A stretch of 64,000 nucleotides of DNA from Zoroaster sp. YZ-2022 (Eukaryota > Echinodermata > Asteroidea > Forcipulatida > Zoroasteridae). This document shows, piece after piece, positions 1 through 12,900 of the stretch. The position numbers were made by a program, and so were the translations under genes. The DNA lies in NCBI GenBank assembly GCA_029582265.1, contig CM055816.1, positions 80,160,472 through 80,224,471 on the forward strand, read 5' to 3'. The notes under the pieces are model-generated. The model searched no databases, was not told the origin of the DNA, and saw nothing but the letters and a program-made list of their open reading frames with translations. Position 1 is the stretch's first letter; every line of letters begins with the position of its first letter.

Positions 1-849
1 CATACGCGAAACCGCAGCAAAAAAAAGGGCTTCTGACCCCTGGGGCTTCTGCAAAAAATGCCAGAAAATGTATATCTTTTATTATCTTTGCAGCGGAATC
101 AATTTATCATTTTGGTGGTTGACAAGGCAAAAAGGAAAAATAGATGGTAGGTTGATGTGAAGCCTAAACCATGCCCAGGGGGAAGGAATTTAACGTGCGG
201 GCTGGTAACGTACACAAATTATAATGAAGCATCGCCATGTCGTTGGGAAATTTTAAACGAACAACGTTGGTAAGTTACAGGGAAGTAAATTTTTTTAAAA
301 AAAATTTGAAAAATATCTGGGCCCAATCAGACTAAATTTTTTTAAAATATTGGACTTGCCTATATCACGATATGAAAAAAATCCACAATTTTAAATATGA
401 TTTTTTCAATGTTACCTGTTTTACCTTTACCAACAAAAAAACCTTGACCAACAAAATAAACTATCCCAACCACCCCACCATCAAAATCCTGAAAAGGGTT
501 TTGGGAAAAATACACTGTTGAAAAAAGGGGCTTTATAATGGGTTTTTTCAGATCTTAAAAAATAATAGTTGCAAAAATAACTTTTATGACCGAATACCCC
601 CCTTTGGTGTGAATAAAAAGGAAAAGAACTTTGCTGAACAAAATTTTGGGTTATTTTTTATAGTGTATCAAATTAATGAAGATGGATGCTAAAATTATTT
701 ATTATTTTAATAGAAATAATTCCTTTTACCATTTGATTTACAGATTTATGGTACCACTCGTGGTACAAATGTTTCCATCCTTTTGCAGGTCTGAGAGGAA
801 GAAATAAAGGAAACAGAAACATCAGGAGGCAAAATTAAAAAATTTGGTT
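1..849. other. No gene seen; AT-rich low-complexity stretch
   Basis: There is no open frame with protein-like content and no repeat with clear ends. Runs of A, T, C and G of 4-9 bases are unusually frequent, as in the stretch before the gap at 4684, which may mean poor consensus quality. Confidence 0.5.
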
Positions 850-1269
850 AGAATGTCGTATCGAACCCATTTTTCCCATTCAATATAACCAATAAAGTAA
901 TTTTACCTACCTCTAAGGTGGAGAACATATGGATGATGATGGACATATACTCAAATTATTCCAGGATATTTATTTCATGAAAATCAGCCATTTTGGTTAA
1001 TGAATTCTCAGTCATGTCAGTCTGATGTTGAAACCCACAATTAGTGACCAACACAGTTATTGTACATGCGCAGTGGCAACTAAAATATGACCCTTCTTTT
1101 TTCTAAAGGGGAGGATTTTAGAAGGAAATAAGTCCAAAAACCATCATAAAAGTGGATTTTAAAGAAAATTTCACTTTCTGTACCACCAAAAATGATAGAA
1201 TAATTTTAACTGGTTAGTGGTTGCAAAAATTCCAAAACCCTTAAAAGTGGCGGTTGGATACGACATTCT
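850..1269 (-). repeat. TIR element (MITE-like), copy 1
   Basis: The stretch begins AGAATGTCGTATC and ends with its complement GATACGACATTCT. The inside is the reverse complement of 47086-47460 and, in part, of 45180-45415: shared pieces include the 'atggatgatgatggacatat' stretch near 930 and the 'ccatcataaaagtgg' stretch near 1142. It has no coding capacity, so it looks like a non-autonomous DNA element about 420 bp long. The superfamily is unknown. Confidence 0.7.
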
Positions 1270-1289
1270 TTCCAAAATAATAAGTTTCA

Positions 1290-1700
1290 AGTATGCAGTA
1301 GTTCGATAAGATTTTTTTATCCACGATATATCGGCAAACATATATTGCAATTTTCAATAATATCGAAATTTTTTTTGCATTCATGCATGATTGCTTGAGC
1401 CAATAACCACAGGTATGTACTCCTCTACAAGTTCCAATAAATTGCAATTATTTCAGAGCGTGTATGTACTTCGAGTAGTTTGCTTTTTTTTCCCTTTCTA
1501 AAAGCTCAAAAGTTTTGATTTTATTTCCATGGAATTTCTGACTTGCCCTCAATGTCGATTTATATTTTATTGTGATATATTTGTATTCGTGATTCGCCGA
1601 TATGCCGATAACTTAAATAGGTTCTCGATAGCACTAATAAAAGTTATCCAATATTCGATATCGTGTTTATCCCAATTTAAAGGCAGAAAAATTGTTTCTA
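1290..1700 (+). repeat. ATATCGAT-rich interspersed repeat
   Basis: This is AT-rich sequence with repeated CGATATAT/ATATCGA words. The part from 1520 (TTCCATGGAATTTCTG...) is homologous to 44838-45175, where the same words are tandemly doubled. In both places it lies next to a copy of the AGAATGTCGTATC element, so the two may belong to one larger repeat. Confidence 0.55.
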
Positions 1701-2367
1701 GTTACTATGTTTTGTTTCTGTTTACCTTGTCTTGTGTGTTTACTTTTGTTAATTTTCACTCTTTGTCGACAATGCCCTTTCCCCCTTACTCACTTTTTCC
1801 CTCTATTTCTTTTAAAATATTTATCTTTCTTTCTATATTAAAGGTCAATATGGGTCGAGCGGTAAGAATGCAGCACTGAACCCCAGAGAAAAACCGTGGT
1901 CTTCATCAGAGCCTTGATTGCATGCCAACTGTTGAAAGGCCCAACGGAAGATGATGGGTTACTCAAATCGAAATAAAGATCTTGTGGGTTTAGAATTTTG
2001 CTATCATTGTCTTTGTAACAATATGTCCCCAATTCTTGCCCAGATCCATCAGATGAAATACCTATTTGGTCAATGATGATAAATAAATTCTGTGAAGAAG
2101 TCACCCAGAATAAAATTATAAAACAATGAAATTTTTTCACAAAGTCATTACATCAAATTCATCAAGTGCGTAAAAAGGTCGAGGGGTTGACTCAGTAAGT
2201 ACAGGTCCCACAATCTGAAAACACGTCTGAAAAGTACATTTCCCACACTGTAATTCATAGATCATTTACTAAGAATACAATTGACTTGTGTACAGCCAAT
2301 CTCTAGCGCAAAAAAAACTGGTAGAGACTGCAGTTGGCTCAGAAAATTATGTACTGATACTGATATA
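1701..2367. other. No gene seen
   Basis: Only short open frames without recognisable domains are present on both strands, and no repeat with clear ends was found. Confidence 0.5.
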
Positions 2368-2601
2368 CACTCACTGGCATAAGTATTGCAACACACCAAA
2401 GTTCAGTTTGAGAACTTTAACAATTTTTTATTTTATTTAACTATTTAGACTTTTGAAAGTGCCGTGTTTTGAAGGGCTTTCTTTTTACGTTCTTGCTCGG
2501 AAATTATGTAATCACGATCGTGAAATCAGATTAAATGATCATCCACCTGTTACTGTAAAGTGCTATTTTGAGCATGTTGCAATACTTTTGGCCAGTGAGT
2601 G
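2368..2601. mobile_element. Short TIR element, Tc1/mariner-like MITE
   Basis: The left end CACTCACTGGCATAAGTATT and the right end, whose complement is CACTCACTGGCCAAAAGTAT, form about 25-bp inverted repeats around 180 bp of non-coding DNA. A TA dinucleotide precedes the left end; the matching right TA is not clear. The TIR sequence and small size fit a non-autonomous Tc1/mariner derivative. Confidence 0.7.
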
Positions 2602-4683
2602 AGAGAGTGAAGGTGCTGGAGAAGCAGAGAGATTTTCACATGAAGTGCCTATCTTCACACACTCTTCAATGATCAGCTGTACTAAAAATACATATAATGA
2701 AGAAATCCCCATGGCTTACAACTTGTTGAAAGTTACTCTGATTGGAATAATGTTGCTCCTTTTAACCATTAACTTTAATTCAAACATTCTGTTAACTTTT
2801 TTCATGCACAGTAAAGTTTTTAATGCCAAAAGTTTTAACAATACACCAAATCCCAAATTTAAAGTTAGGGACCAGGTTCACTTATTTTGTATTTTGTACT
2901 TTAGAAAAAAATCTTTTTATTGCAATTAGATAGAAGTTTGGATAACCTTTATCCTGTAAGAAATGGATTATTATTGATGGGGGCAAAAATGGATGGAAAA
3001 AGGGTACGACCCTGACAAATAAAGCAGAAGTGTCATTCAAAAAATAATGTTCCATTTCCTTTATTTAAATATCTTATTAATTTATGTATTAACGAAGAAT
3101 TGTTTAATCAATTTAAATATTTACACAAAAAGTTGACAATTAATAACCAATAATGTTTTTAAGGGTGAAAGATTAACAAATTGGTCTTTGATGTAGGTGG
3201 TTAGACCCAGGGTTGCCAAAAGAGGGTGGAGCTCAAGGAGGGAGATGGGGATGGGAAAGGGGGTTTTAAAATTTTGGACAATTTAAATTTTTCAATACAT
3301 GTAATAAATTTTTGAAATACTACCCACAAACCCCGATCCACCTGGGAGTATTGAGGAGGGGGTGGGGGGGTCGTTCAGGGAGCAGTCGGGTTCAGACCTT
3401 TTTTTAAAGGGATTTTTTAAACGGGTTCTTTTCCCTTTTACATAAAATTTTTCCCCAAATAGGGAACCCCCTTTCAAACTTTTCCCCTCCCTCACCCCGT
3501 TACAGATTGGGGTGGGGAAACAAAAAAACATACCCCATGTGAACTTTTCCAATTATAAAATCCCTTTAAAATGAAGTTTTCTAAAAATGACCGAAAGGGG
3601 GCGCTATTTTCATGTTAGTTAAAATGAAATACCCCAAACTGGGTTTTGAGGGGTTTATAAGGGGTTTCCCAGAACTACCTTTTTGTTTTTAGATATTGGG
3701 GAGTGTTTTTCCCTTAAACAAAGGCTGATGATTTACTTTCCCCTATTGGCATCTTAAGACCCAGCCAAAAAAAAAATTTCTTGGGCTCCCCCATTTTTAT
3801 CCATTAACTTTATCGTATATTACACAACGTAACAAGACACGGGTCCCCCTTAAATTTTTTTCATCTTTCCTCATATCAGGGGAAAGGAAAAATAATGACA
3901 CCAGTTTTTAAAGTTTTATCTATTATTTTTAAAGATGAAAACCCAAAACCGATAAATAGGTAACAAAAATGATGTTATTTTTTTATTTAATGAACTTGAA
4001 ATTTTTACTCCCTGTTTTGGGGCCCCCCGTTATGGAATACCCTATTTAAATTTACGAATTATTTTAAACTGTTTCCCCTGCGATATGCGTCACAAACCAA
4101 TTTCAAGCATTTCATTGCACGCCCATGGTCAGAGTCTGAAGTCGCCGTGAACTTAACTCCCTAGCCGTAGTCTCTTGTCAAATCCGGCACCGGATGAATT
4201 TTATCAGAAACTTTTCAAAAGAAAAACCCTATTTGTTCGACTTAATTTGGTTTGGGGGAATTTAAAAATTTTATGGTTATGAACCGAAATTAATTTTTTA
4301 GACATGTTATTTTATTTACCATAAAAAAACATATCTCCCGAATAACTCATATTTGAGAAAATTTTTAAAGAAAGACGCTAATTGAAACCGAGTTAATTAT
4401 TCATATAACACAAATGTGGTATTTTAAAATTTTTCAAATTTTAACCCATATTCCCAAATAACTTTGTCTTTTAAAAAAATTTTGGGGGGATGCATATTAG
4501 GACCTGAACACCTTTAGTTTGTTTTTTCAAAACCAACCTCATTTTTATTATTATTTTTTTTAAAAAAGGTTTTTATCCATTTTATTATGTACCGTTAGTG
4601 CAACTCTTTAATTTTCTCTTTTTTTTTTATTATCCTAACCATTCAGAACAAAATAACAATAAAAAATTTTTTTGTATCTTTTT
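2602..4683. other. No gene seen; low-quality-looking sequence before gap
   Basis: Short frames only. From about 3180 the sequence is full of G, C, A and T runs (for example G-rich 3236-3375) and no frame survives. It ends at the assembly gap. This could be poorly polished consensus or simple degenerate DNA. Confidence 0.5.
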
Positions 4684-5183
4684 NNNNNNNNNNNNNNNNN
4701 NNNNNNNNNNNNNNNNNNNNNNNNNNNNNNNNNNNNNNNNNNNNNNNNNNNNNNNNNNNNNNNNNNNNNNNNNNNNNNNNNNNNNNNNNNNNNNNNNNNN
4801 NNNNNNNNNNNNNNNNNNNNNNNNNNNNNNNNNNNNNNNNNNNNNNNNNNNNNNNNNNNNNNNNNNNNNNNNNNNNNNNNNNNNNNNNNNNNNNNNNNNN
4901 NNNNNNNNNNNNNNNNNNNNNNNNNNNNNNNNNNNNNNNNNNNNNNNNNNNNNNNNNNNNNNNNNNNNNNNNNNNNNNNNNNNNNNNNNNNNNNNNNNNN
5001 NNNNNNNNNNNNNNNNNNNNNNNNNNNNNNNNNNNNNNNNNNNNNNNNNNNNNNNNNNNNNNNNNNNNNNNNNNNNNNNNNNNNNNNNNNNNNNNNNNNN
5101 NNNNNNNNNNNNNNNNNNNNNNNNNNNNNNNNNNNNNNNNNNNNNNNNNNNNNNNNNNNNNNNNNNNNNNNNNNNNNNNNNNN
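4684..5183. other. Assembly gap, 500 N
   Basis: Exactly 500 undetermined bases, the size of a placeholder gap. The true length is unknown, and features on the two sides need not be adjacent. Open frames that run through it have no meaning. Confidence 0.99.
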
Positions 5184-5539
5184 TGTACTCCACGTAATAC
5201 AAACGAGTTATAAAGCCCATCCTGTGAGAACGAGCATGACGAGGCCTACCGATCAAAACCCAAACAAATCAAAGAATGGTTATTATGAGGATGACTAATA
5301 ATTGCATCGGGGAAAAAACATAATTATTAAGAATAATGGTCTTACTGTGCTGAACTTGAAAATATGATCAACATTGGATGCCTTCAACGGGGAGCAAGAG
5401 CGCCGGTAACCGGTTGCGAAACACTGATCCGATATATCGACACAGTGCAGCTAGTTGCGAAGCGAAATCTAGGGTCGAGTATACAGTAGAAATCGACTAC
5501 ACAGCGCCCTCTACTGGCGCTTGCGCTTCATTATTTCTG

Positions 5540-5880
5540 GGATTGATATATTTCTGGCGCTTGATATATTTCTGGGGATTGATATATTTTTGGCGCTTGA
5601 TATATTTCTGGGGGATTGATATATTTCTGGCGTTTGATATATTTCTGGGATTGATATATTTCTGGCGATTGATATATTTCTGGGATTGATATATTTCTGG
5701 GATTTGATATATTTCTGGGAATTGATATATTTCTGGCATTTGATATATTTCTGCCATTTGATATATTGTTTGCATTTGATATATTTTTTGCATTTGATAT
5801 ATTTCTGCCATTTGATATATTTCTGCCGTTTGATATATTTCTGGCGTTTGATATATTTCTGTCGTTTGATATATTTCTGT
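5540..5880 (+). repeat. Minisatellite, about 19 units of TTGATATATTTCTGGC
   Basis: About 19 imperfect units of 16-21 bp share the core TTGATATATTTCTG, with the following few bases varying (GCGC, GGGA, CATT, CGTT). Several frames stay open on both strands simply because the unit lacks stop codons in them. I see no coding reason for the array. Confidence 0.9.
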
Positions 5881-5967
5881 AGTTGTCTTTTTTGCCCCAA
5901 TGGCCGCCCATACATCTAAGCGTCATTAAACTTTAGGTTAGGCGGGCTTAATGAATTTATCTTCCAC

Positions 5968-6611
5968 TAAAGGCGTGTTCGCACTGGACTTTTTTTCGGG
6001 AAGGTTTTACCGAGACGATGGTAAAATGAAAAATGGTTAAATTTAACCTCTGTCCGCACTTGGACTTTCGACACGGGAAAATTTTACCGAGACCGTGGTA
6101 GAAGTAACCGAGCTGTCAGTACAATGACTCATGAGGGCGCTTTGCGTGACCTTTCTACGTTGACCCGATTGACCCATAAAACTTGCTACACATGCACATG
6201 CATTAAATGCGCCCGGCCCGCCCCCACCGTGCGGTGAAACAATGCAAAGCGCATGCGTGGCGTCCCTGTGTAGCACGACCTTGCGCTCGGGCCGGATGTA
6301 CGCTTTCCTGAGCCGGTTTTAAACAATGCAAAGCGCATGCGTGGTGTCCCTGTGTAGCACGACGTTGCTCTCGGGCCGGATGTTCGTTTTCCTGAGCCGC
6401 TTTTACCGACTCACACTGTCCGCATCGTCTCGGGAAAAGTTACCTGGGAAGTTTTCCTGGGCAGCAGTTGGCGAGTAAAAGTAACCGCTGGACTCAGGAA
6501 AAGTAACTGAGAGGAAAACGTCCTAGGCTGTCCGCACTGGACTTAAAATGGGAAAAGTACCCATCGTCTCGGTAAGTTTTACCAAAATAAGTCCAGTGCG
6601 AACACGGCTTT
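5968..6611. mobile_element. TIR element with internal duplication (GTGTTCGCACTGGACTT ends)
   Basis: The left end AAAGGCGTGTTCGCACTGG and the right end, whose complement is AAGCCGTGTTCGCACTGG, are inverted repeats. The inverted similarity continues inward through the word ACCGAGACGATGG/CCATCGTCTCGGT. Inside, a roughly 75-bp segment around GCAAAGCGCATGCGTGG is directly duplicated (about 6242 and 6327). No transposase frame is present, so this is probably a non-autonomous DNA transposon. Confidence 0.75.
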
Positions 6612-7102
6612 TGTCACAGTCACTGGATTAATGAAGATGCTAGAAAATGTTGGTGTGCATGTGACGAAGGTGATATAAAAATTTCGCCTCGGTTCTTCTG
6701 CAGCTGGATAAATCGCTTTGGCTTGTGGATTATCAATTAAAAAGACGTCGCTTCAGTTGTTTATTTCGGCAGCTGACGATTTTTGATATTTTGCGGCTGT
6801 ATTTTTCGAAGCTACGTGTTCCAGACGCAAGCACCGGAGGCGATCTCGACGATTTGTATACGGTAAATTATCGTTGGAATTTGTGCAAGGACAAATCTCC
6901 AAGGACAATATTATTTTCCTTTTCAATTTGTGAAGGATAATTCATATTGGACTTGGGTTCTACAGCTGCAATTTTTGGTTTAAAAACAATTGACTATCAA
7001 CATTATCCAGCGGATTTTGTTCATCGAGTTTTTTCTGTGGATTTCTCCGTAACATCAATCAACAGTCTGTGGAATAACAGTTATATTTGATTCGACGCTG
7101 TC

Positions 7103-8342
7103 ATGCCCCGTGCCCGTCGCCGCCCAGCTCGGGTTTTGACCGACATTGCTGATGATCGTCCCGAGGTCTCCGGTTCTTCTGCAGCTAGTGGCAGTGCGGC
7201 GGCAGCTGCCGGACCGTCGCAGCCGAAAAAGAGCCGTTCTTCTTCGAAGGGAAAGTCCATCCGGTCAGCAGCGGTTGCTCGTCGGGAAGTCATGGTGGAA
7301 GTGCCGTCTCAGGAGTCGCCTCCCCCAACCAGCTGTCACGGTCGACACGGGCCTACCAGCGCGTAGCATTCCAACGCCAACGATGCCCACCATTCCAGCT
7401 ACGGTAACGGCGACAGCGGGAATGACCGGTCAGATGGCCACAGTTTGCAACTCAAATCCACTTGCCAGGGGTGGTGAGTACGGTTTTAATTGCGGGGTCG
7501 GGCAAAGCACGGGTTTAGGTTTTGCTTCTGTCGAGCCCGGTTTTTATATTTTGGGCCAAGGTTTTCGGCCGCAAAGTCTGACCAGTGTTAATGATGTTGG
7601 CACCCCACTTGGTATTAATGTGTCGCAAGCTCTGCAGGAGAAAATATGGCAGAGCACTTACTTTGATATTTCGCTATTGTACACCGAAAGTGCGGGATCA
7701 GTCCTTGCTAAGGCGGGTGATTCTAGTACTGCTAACTTGTCCTTGACAATTGTTGAGGGTAATTTAGTTGTCCGTAAACCTGGGGCAGCACGTACAAAAT
7801 TGGAAACATTTGGTGCATGGCAGTCAGCGTTCCACACGTTCATGACCATTTTTCTTGCAAAACACCCACATCGTTCCGCAGAGCTTCTGAAATATTGTGA
7901 GGTTATACGTATGGCCTCAATCCAATTTCCCGGCAGGAAAAGAATCCCATGCGCTCCTGGGGGAGCATTGTTATGGAGCTTTGGCTCACTGTTGCGGCTG
8001 TTGGGGTTACCGGTACCCCCACAGGTTTCACTAGCACAGCCACAGAAGTATTATTCTGCATTTTCATCACAACCCCCCAATTTTAAGGCAAAGGCTGGTT
8101 TGTGTTTTGCTTTTAATGGTACACAGGGGTGTAATTTTCGGGTGTGTAAATTTGCGCATACTTGCGCAAAATGTCAGCGCCCTGGCCATGGTGCGGCCCG
8201 CTGCAGGGTAGGAGCATCAGGGTTTGTTCGCGGGGCTCCTGTTTCGTCCACTGTACCTTATGCTGGGCAAGCGCGTCGGCAGAAATCTCTGCCTATGCCG
8301 GCTCAAGTGCCGACCACCTCATTCACGGCCGTCCCACAATAA
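7103..8342 (+). pseudogene. Gag-like ORF1 of a tyrosine-recombinase (DIRS/Ngaro-type) retroelement, frameshifted
   Basis: The frame opens with ATG at 7103 (MPRARRRPAR..., arginine- and serine-rich) and stops at 7366. Before that point, around 7310-7330, the protein-like signal moves to another frame, which runs on to a stop at 8342. The C-terminal part has a CCCH-type finger (C-x8-C-x4-C-x3-H, CFAFNGTQGC...CKFAH) followed at once by a zinc knuckle C-x2-C-x4-H-x4-C (CAKCQRPGHGAARC). Upstream of it the stretch AWQSAFHTFMTIFLAKHP fits the gag-like protein of DIRS/Ngaro-type elements as I know that family. About 440 bp of GC-moderate leader precede the ATG. No reverse transcriptase, RNase H or tyrosine recombinase follows; the sequence turns AT-rich at 8343. 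It is therefore a truncated, frameshifted relic. The exact retroelement class is inferred. Confidence 0.7.
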
Positions 8343-9933
8343 AAAAAAAGACTGCGCCCTCAGTGTTTGGATTTGGCCAGTGTATTTTTAAACAAGCGCG
8401 TACAGGACGTGCAGCGAGTCTATTGTTTACGTTGTAAAAAGGTCAAAATACTGATTTGCATAACGTTGTTTTGCAGGATTTTCATTGGTCTGTGGTGAAA
8501 TTTAAATCAAATGATAAACAATATTAATACCTTGTGTCCTGATTGACACGATTTGAGTGTGTCGGGGTCAAATTGACCATGTGTTAAGGAAGTATGTGGT
8601 GATCGATCTACACGTTGCAGCGTGAGGAACAGCATTTGAGCGATCATTACGCGAAGAAAATATTGAACCAAAAAGTATATTGTTTAAACAAAATTTGAGT
8701 TTTCCCATTGGAAATCGACATGTCATCTTGGAGAGGACGTTTTGTTCATCATATTTAAGCAAAATTAAGGTAAGGTACAGCGGGATGTTTTTGATAATTG
8801 AGATTTTATTTTGACATTTTTTCAAAGTGGTGATCGAAACAATAAAATAATATGCACAAACAATACGAAATCTCACACAAAAGGCCTACTGGTTCGATCG
8901 CACACATTGACATGACCATGATATGTGTTATATTTATAATATTGTAAAAAAGACAGGAATCTATCTTGCATCGTAGCCCTATAATAAGTAATTTATTGAT
9001 ACCAAACCGTAACGTTAAGCTAGGCTGTTCAAAGAGCTATAACGTTAGTTACTCTTTAGGTAGGCAGGAGATAGGCATTCGATTACATGTAGAGTAGACG
9101 GGGAAGGCACATAGGAACGTGCCTATACTAACAGTATTAAATATTATTTCAGCAGCAATGAACTTTAAGGGTTCATGATTCATAATCTTATCAAGGATGG
9201 ATGTTTTAAATTATTTTTGTTAACTCGAATGAGTCCACTTTTCATCACCGTGTAGGCCTGTGTTAGGTGCCACACATTTTTTTTTTAAATGTAACAAATA
9301 CAAAATGTATAAATTGATTCAGTTTTCAGGCAGTAATTTTTATGTACTGCATGAATATTGATCCACATATGTCATGTACTTTATTGTCTTAACTATTAAA
9401 TACATGTACAACTTTCTATTGTTATTTGCAGTCACATGAGGGAGTATTGTGTATATGAACTGTTTATACTGCTGATTGATGCAGCATTCGTGAAAGTAAA
9501 CTACAAACGTAAGTGATACATACGGAAATGTTTTTGTTTCTGCAAATGATTAATCTTAAAATTTTTATTTTATTCATGTTGCTCATATTTAAAGGAGTTA
9601 TAATTGACTGCACATAGTCTGTGATCTAACCCATTGCCCAAAACTACATACATTATTTTGAAACTATATATGGAGGTGGCATTTGATAAGCCTGCAGATT
9701 GTTTATAAACTAACTGTGATTTTATTATTTGATAATTAAACATTGAAGTATGTTTTTGACTCCATGGCTGACTGAATATTGGAACTTTGCAAATAGATGT
9801 TGGATATCATGTTTTATAAAGAATTGGATATTTGTATACATGTACAATTTCTGTTTGGTATTGGTCAATCAGACATAAGAATAATACACCATGCTGGATC
9901 ATGTGCAAGGGCTGTCAATTTAAAATTAAATTT
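8343..9933. other. No gene seen
   Basis: AT-rich DNA with only short frames. It lies between the gag relic and the last exon of the minus-strand transposase-like gene, so part of it is probably that gene's 3' flank. Confidence 0.5.
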
Positions 9934-12900
9934 TTATTCTTCTTTCTTTTTCTTGCATCGCCTAGCAATGAGTTTGCCCTGCACTTCTGGTGTGGTGGCA
10001 AGATGATGGCGCTTCATTGTTGTCATGAGCCGTTGGAGGTCATCCCTCATTCCACACACCACCCGTCCAGTCCTGTTAAATTCCGTATGAATTAATTCAC
10101 CCCCTTGCTCATTAAGCAAGCCAAAGCCTACACCAAACCGTGCCAACTGCTCGACAGCATGATTCTCCAACAAGTGCATCTTTGGGGAAATAGATGATTC
10201 AGGAAAGGTCAGCCTGAACGTCGTCATGAAGCTTTGTATACACACATCTACAGCAAGGACAAAACAGGATTGTCATTTGACATGTATGTTGACACAAGCT
10301 ACAGTTCAACCAATAAATAACTAAACCTAAAGGATATACTTACCGATGCGTTTCAAGTCTTCTGGTGTTAAGGATTTCGAGTGGTTGATGGCAAAGTGAG
10401 CATCAGCAAACTTGAGGAATATGTCCTCAAATTGCTCCTTGACATGTGAAGCTTCCCGAATAAGCTCATGGTGTCGCATTAAAGGTATATCTTCACAGGC
10501 CATGTCTCTTAAAACTTGGCGTGGAGCTGATGTCAGAGCTGTGATAACTTGAACCTGTTGAAGCAGTAGCACAAATAACCATCAATAAGCAAGAAATATT
10601 TGGTGCATACGCCTAGTGTAAATGTATACTTTACACAAGTACAATCTACAATGTATAGAAAATAAGGTGTTTACCTGACAACATTTATGTACATGGTTTC
10701 CAACAAATGCCTTGCCATGATATGCTTGCCGCTCTACTTTGTATTGCTTCAATACCACATCAAGACTGCTAACAACTGGGCCAGTACCAAATGGAAGGTC
10801 AAGCTTGACATGTTCCTACCCAGCGGGCACAACACCGTTGTATCAACGTTGATACAACGTCATGTACCAACATTGGATCAACGTTGAAAATACATTGGAT
10901 TTGAAAGTTGGATCAACGTCAGGATTTCCACGTTGGATCAACGTCAGGATTTCCACGTTGGATCAACGTCAGGATTTCCACGTTGGATCAACGTCAGGAT
11001 TTCCACGTTGGATCAACGTCAGGATTTCCACGTTGGATCAACGTCAGGATTAATCGGGGTTGCAGTCACATTAATTTCCTCTGTTGTGGAGATTCTGTGT
11101 GTATTAAACCATGCAGATCATGGCCTGTGTGTTTGGACCGCGCTGTATCAGCCATTTTATTGACAATCCAATTGCACACAGAATCCCTGCAACAAAATTG
11201 TTGAGATGTCCATTACATTTTTAAGGAGGTGGAAATAAAGGAAAAAATGCACAAAGGAAAGCACTCGAATGAAGGCCATGACAATTTTATTGAAAGAAAA
11301 AAGGATAACATATCCAGGATAACATTTACAATTAACCCCAACACTAGCTAACAGTCCGGAATCCTCCAATTCACCCTATAAGGGGGTATGGTTAATATAA
11401 ATACCTCGAGTGTTTAGCCATTCTGAACCGTTCAGAGATGATCATGATCATGTGCCATGTATTAAATGCTGTTTAAGACAAAGGTGCCAACCGTATTTGA
11501 ACGTATTCATGTATAATGATCCCACATATTACAGCTCACTCTGTGTGACCCACCCTGTGTGACCCACTCTGTGAAAATGAGTGACATGGACCACATTTTG
11601 GAACTTGAACTTTATATGTGGCTAGAAAGAGCATTATCTTTAATTTGGAATAAGTTTGGAGGTATGCCAAATTTTACAAAGCATTAATTGTATGCCAGAA
11701 TTATTTTCAGATAAAACAAGCTTAATGAAAACAAGTAAACATGTCATTCATACAAAATGTTGAAAACATAGCAAAAACAATTACATGTACTAACTTAAAG
11801 ATTACTCAGTTAATTATTCAGATTGATTGGAAATAATGGTAAAATACGACGAAAGCTATAAGAACTCAAAATTGCACCATGAACCCAGAAATAAGTTGCA
11901 CAGGGATATGGGTGTTTCTATAAATCAGGGGTCCAAACTTGTGACATTTTGGTGTCCTCCGTTACACGTGCAACCATTCAGATTTTTGCATGTAATATTA
12001 TAACAACTTAATGAAACATTTTGTAGATTGAACAGTGTATTATACATGAAAATGTTTCATTAAGTTGTTATACTATTACATGCAAAAAACTGAATGGTTG
12101 CACGATTAACGGGGGACACCAAAATGTCACAAGTTTGGACCCCTGATTTATAGAATTACCCATATTTAATATGGTAAATCACATTGCGCATGGGTATTTT
12201 AAATTACTGCAGGATATAGCTTTATAATTTGTCAAACAATTCCCAAGCTTTATAATTTTGTAGTTTTGTAGGTTTAACTGAACTAAAGTATTTTTCAGCA
12301 AAATTCAAGCAAAAAAACACAATTGTTAGTAAAGTCATCACAAGTCACTTTACAATTCTGGTCTAAGGCCTTGTAGCAAACTATTCAAACACTATATAAC
12401 AAAAGCATTCCTTTTTCACCGTTCATCCCATGTAGCTTGTGATCGGACTTTTGATCGGACTTTTGATCAGACTTTTGATCGTACTTTATTACAACCTGAA
12501 AAAGCACTTTCACCAAAAGAAATGTTTTGGTACTATTTTGTCAATTTTTAAAATCACATCCAACGGGTTTTCCAGATCGCATCACAATTACAAGTAAAAT
12601 GTCCAAATACATCCAGGAAGAATGTGATTACTTTTTCCGCCCACCGCCTCCACATCTGTCAGGGGCATACTTCAGACATCTGGAGATAATTCCACACACC
12701 TCCGTCTCTGTGCCTGGCTGATTCTTGAGTGCACTCTCTGAAAAATTATAATTTCTTTGAGCTTTCTCAATAAATATGGGTAGGAAAAAAAAAATGTATG
12801 CAAAGAGTGGTTCTGTACGCAATATGTAAATGTTATCAACAGGAATAAATAAATACATTTGGGGACACAAAATTAATCACAACTTAAGTTGTGATTAATT

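Noticed and set aside
4598..5298. Open frames running through the gap
   Set aside because: They consist of undetermined bases.
5497..5926. Several overlapping frames of about 100-134 codons on both strands
   Set aside because: They only translate the 16-21-bp minisatellite (YIKRQKYI or LIYFWR repeats).
7146..7320. First part of the long frame in the gag relic
   Set aside because: It is the wrong-frame shadow of the real start at 7103; the frame becomes genuine only after the frameshift.
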